This document shows positions 27,255-28,821 of a stretch of 28,821 bases of DNA, one piece after another. A program made the translations under genes and the position numbers. Source of the DNA: a virus; the IMG/VR virus record IMGVR_UViG_3300010334_006999, positions 1 through 28,821 of that record. The stretch is one strand, 5' to 3'. Under the pieces are notes generated by a model, which was not told the DNA's origin, ran no database searches, and saw nothing but the letters and a program-made list of their open reading frames with translations. Positions within the stretch are counted from its first letter, which is position 1. Each line of letters begins with the position of its first letter.

Positions 27255-28821
27255 ATGGCAGACTCCAATCGCGAATCTACGTTCGGCAGAGACTTGATGA
27301 AGTTTGTCTCCTCAAAACTTCCATATCAGCAAGTTGATGTTAATGATAAAATCAATACTTTAAACCCTAAGTATGAAGTTTTTTATGATCAAGGCACAAA
27401 AAGAGCCGATGCACTAGCTAGACAATCGATTTCTAATACTACTTTTTATACAGACGACCTATTTGGTAATGTTTTGCGTGATAAAAATTATCATGAATTC
27501 ATGTATGCAAATGTGCAGCCTGATAAAATTCGTCGCCTCATGGATTACAGAGTCATGGCCGCTTTTGCAGAAGTTGCAGATGCATTGGATGAAATTTGTG
27601 ATGAATTTATTAATAAAGATGAGAATGGTGATATTGTAAAACTTATCTTTAAAGATTCAGATTTATCTGAGACACAAAAAACAAAATTGGGAAAAGAATT
27701 TCAAAAGTACGTTGGGTTTTTTGATCTTGAGACCAGAGGGTGGGAATATGTTCGCAACATGCTTGTAGATGCAGAAATTTATTTTGAGCATATCATTCAT
27801 AAAAAATACCCTAAAGAAGGCATTCTTGGTGTGCTTACAATTCCATCTGATACCATTGATCCTGTCTATGCAAATGTTCAGAACATGAACATCAAAGGAT
27901 ATCTTCTCCGCAAGCCTGTTTATGATTTAAAGAATCCCTCCAAGGTTGCTAAGACTGAATTGGTACCAATGGATGTAAATCAGGTGACATACATCAATTC
28001 AGGAATTTGGAATGAAAACAAAACAGTAAGACTACCATTCATCGAGAATGCTCGTCGTGCTTACAGACAATTATCACTCATAGAAGATGCAATCGTAATT
28101 TATCGTTTAGTTAGAGCACCAGAGCGCTTGGTGTTTAATGTGGATGTGGGTAATATGGCTCCACCTAAAGCTGAAGCTTATTTGCGCAAGCTCATGACCA
28201 ATTACTGGTCCAAGAGAACATTTGATGCAGATCAAGGTGCATCAGTACAAAAGTTTAACCCACAATCAATGTTAGATAGTTTTTGGTTTGCTAAGCGCCA
28301 AGGCAGTGAAGGCACAACTGTACAATCCTTGCCAGCTGGTCAAAATTTAGGTGAACTTGCTGATCTACTTTATTTTGTTAAAAAATTATATAAGGCTCTC
28401 AAGGTACCCACAAGCAGAGTCAATCCTGATGATGTATTTAATGATGGTGCAAACATACTAAGAGAAGAGCTTAAGTTTGCAAGATTTGTTATTAGATTGC
28501 AGCAAAGATTTGCCGCAGGCTTGAAGAGCGGGTTCATTACACAATTGAAACTCAAAGGTATTTGGGATGAAATGTCTCTTAGAGATGATTACCTTGTTCT
28601 TGATTTTAATGTACCTACAAATTTCTACGAATTACGTGAAAATCAGAAGTTTGAACTTAAGGCCAATAGTTTCAATACAATTACACAAAGCGATCTTGTA
28701 TCCAAGACATATGCACAAAAGAAATATTTAGGATGGAGTGATTCTGATATTATGGCTAATAGAGAATTCCTTAGAAAAGATAAGGAATTAATGTGGGAAT
28801 TAGCACAGATAGAAAATGCAG
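27255..28821 (+). CDS. T4 gp20-type portal protein, C-terminally cut by the window edge
   Basis: The reading frame is open from ATG 27255 to the edge (522 complete codons). The portal is the dodecameric head vertex through which DNA is packaged and to which the neck attaches. The signature block RRAYRQLSLIEDAIVIYRLV leads into RAPERLVFNVDVGNM. KAEAYLRKLMTNYWSKRTFD, DSFWFAKRQGSEGTTVQSLP and AGQNLGELADLLYFVKKLYK follow, then ALKVPTSRV. This order and wording are typical of T4-like gp20. RILRKPVYDL-like and FIENARRAYRQL segments lie in the expected positions. The N-terminus (MADSNRESTFGRDLMKFVSS) is short as in marine relatives. The gp21 protease and gp22/gp23 head genes would be expected downstream. 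Confidence 0.93.
   Translation, partial: MADSNRESTFGRDLMKFVSSKLPYQQVDVNDKINTLNPKYEVFYDQGTKRADALARQSISNTTFYTDDLFGNVLRDKNYHEFMYANVQPDKIRRLMDYRVMAAFAEVADALDEICDEFINKDENGDIVKLIFKDSDLSETQKTKLGKEFQKYVGFFDLETRGWEYVRNMLVDAEIYFEHIIHKKYPKEGILGVLTIPSDTIDPVYANVQNMNIKGYLLRKPVYDLKNPSKVAKTELVPMDVNQVTYINSGIWNENKTVRLPFIENARRAYRQLSLIEDAIVIYRLVRAPERLVFNVDVGNMAPPKAEAYLRKLMTNYWSKRTFDADQGASVQKFNPQSMLDSFWFAKRQGSEGTTVQSLPAGQNLGELADLLYFVKKLYKALKVPTSRVNPDDVFNDGANILREELKFARFVIRLQQRFAAGLKSGFITQLKLKGIWDEMSLRDDYLVLDFNVPTNFYELRENQKFELKANSFNTITQSDLVSKTYAQKKYLGWSDSDIMANREFLRKDKELMWELAQIENA

Noticed and set aside
1-28821. tRNA genes, CRISPR arrays, insertion sequences, attachment sites, lysogeny genes
   Set aside because: None was seen on reading both strands; no regularly spaced repeats, transposase or integrase motifs.

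Overview
The window is a 28.8 kb piece of an AT-rich, tailed, T4-like (contractile-tail) bacteriophage genome. The strongest markers are a T4 gp20-type portal protein running off the right edge, a gp15-like tail-sheath stabiliser, a GroES/gp31-like co-chaperonin, a PhoH-like ATPase, and short T4-type late promoters (TATAAATA or close variants) just upstream of virion genes. The accessory set (folE, a queD-like gene, queE, phoH, and a retropepsin-like peptidase fragment) is the kind seen in marine T4-like phages. The host cannot be read from the sequence. No tRNA, CRISPR array, integrase or transposase was seen.

Layout. (1) 1-6188: short operons on both strands. They hold the C-terminus of a RimB-like aspartic peptidase, folE, two probable virion/head proteins plus a small basic protein behind late promoters, a QueD-like T-fold protein, phoH, queE, a P-loop nucleotide kinase and small unknowns. 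FolE, QueD and QueE are consecutive steps toward 7-carboxy-7-deazaguanine, suggesting modification of phage DNA or host tRNA; QueC and a DNA transglycosylase are not in the window. (2) 6185-6940 (-): a fibre-like structural protein, divergent from the next block. (3) 6974-19003 (+): an uninterrupted 16-gene glycan island with eight GT-A-type glycosyltransferases, four exostosin (GT47)-like proteins, one GT11 fucosyltransferase-like protein, one unassigned GT-like protein and two SAM methyltransferases. Genes overlap by 4-17 nt or nearly abut. (4) 19036-22828 (+): a DUF366-like protein, a possible clamp-loader small subunit, a gp31-like co-chaperonin, a WYL_2-like small protein, an unknown, and an XPD/DinG-type Fe-S helicase. 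(5) 22840-26878 (+): tail and virion structural genes. (6) 26879-27254: a long non-coding interval holding a group I intron-like RNA core. (7) 27255-end: the portal gene.

The most unusual element is the RNA at about 26888-27176. It has a recognisable group I ribozyme core (P3-P9, including the textbook AAGATATAGTCC S element) but lies between genes and interrupts no reading frame. A T4-type late promoter would start transcription at its first base. Its two ends form a perfect 16-bp helix followed by a T-run. It looks like a free-standing, late-expressed group I-type RNA rather than an intron.

A second pattern is start-codon-proximal promoters. Both the sigma70-like class (TTGAnT-N16-TATAAT) and the late class (xATAAATA) usually sit 5-8 nt from the start codon, so many first genes of transcripts are predicted to be leaderless or nearly so. 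Shine-Dalgarno sequences are almost absent, and downstream genes rely on stop/start overlaps. All functions are read from sequence motifs and family memory; nothing was searched.
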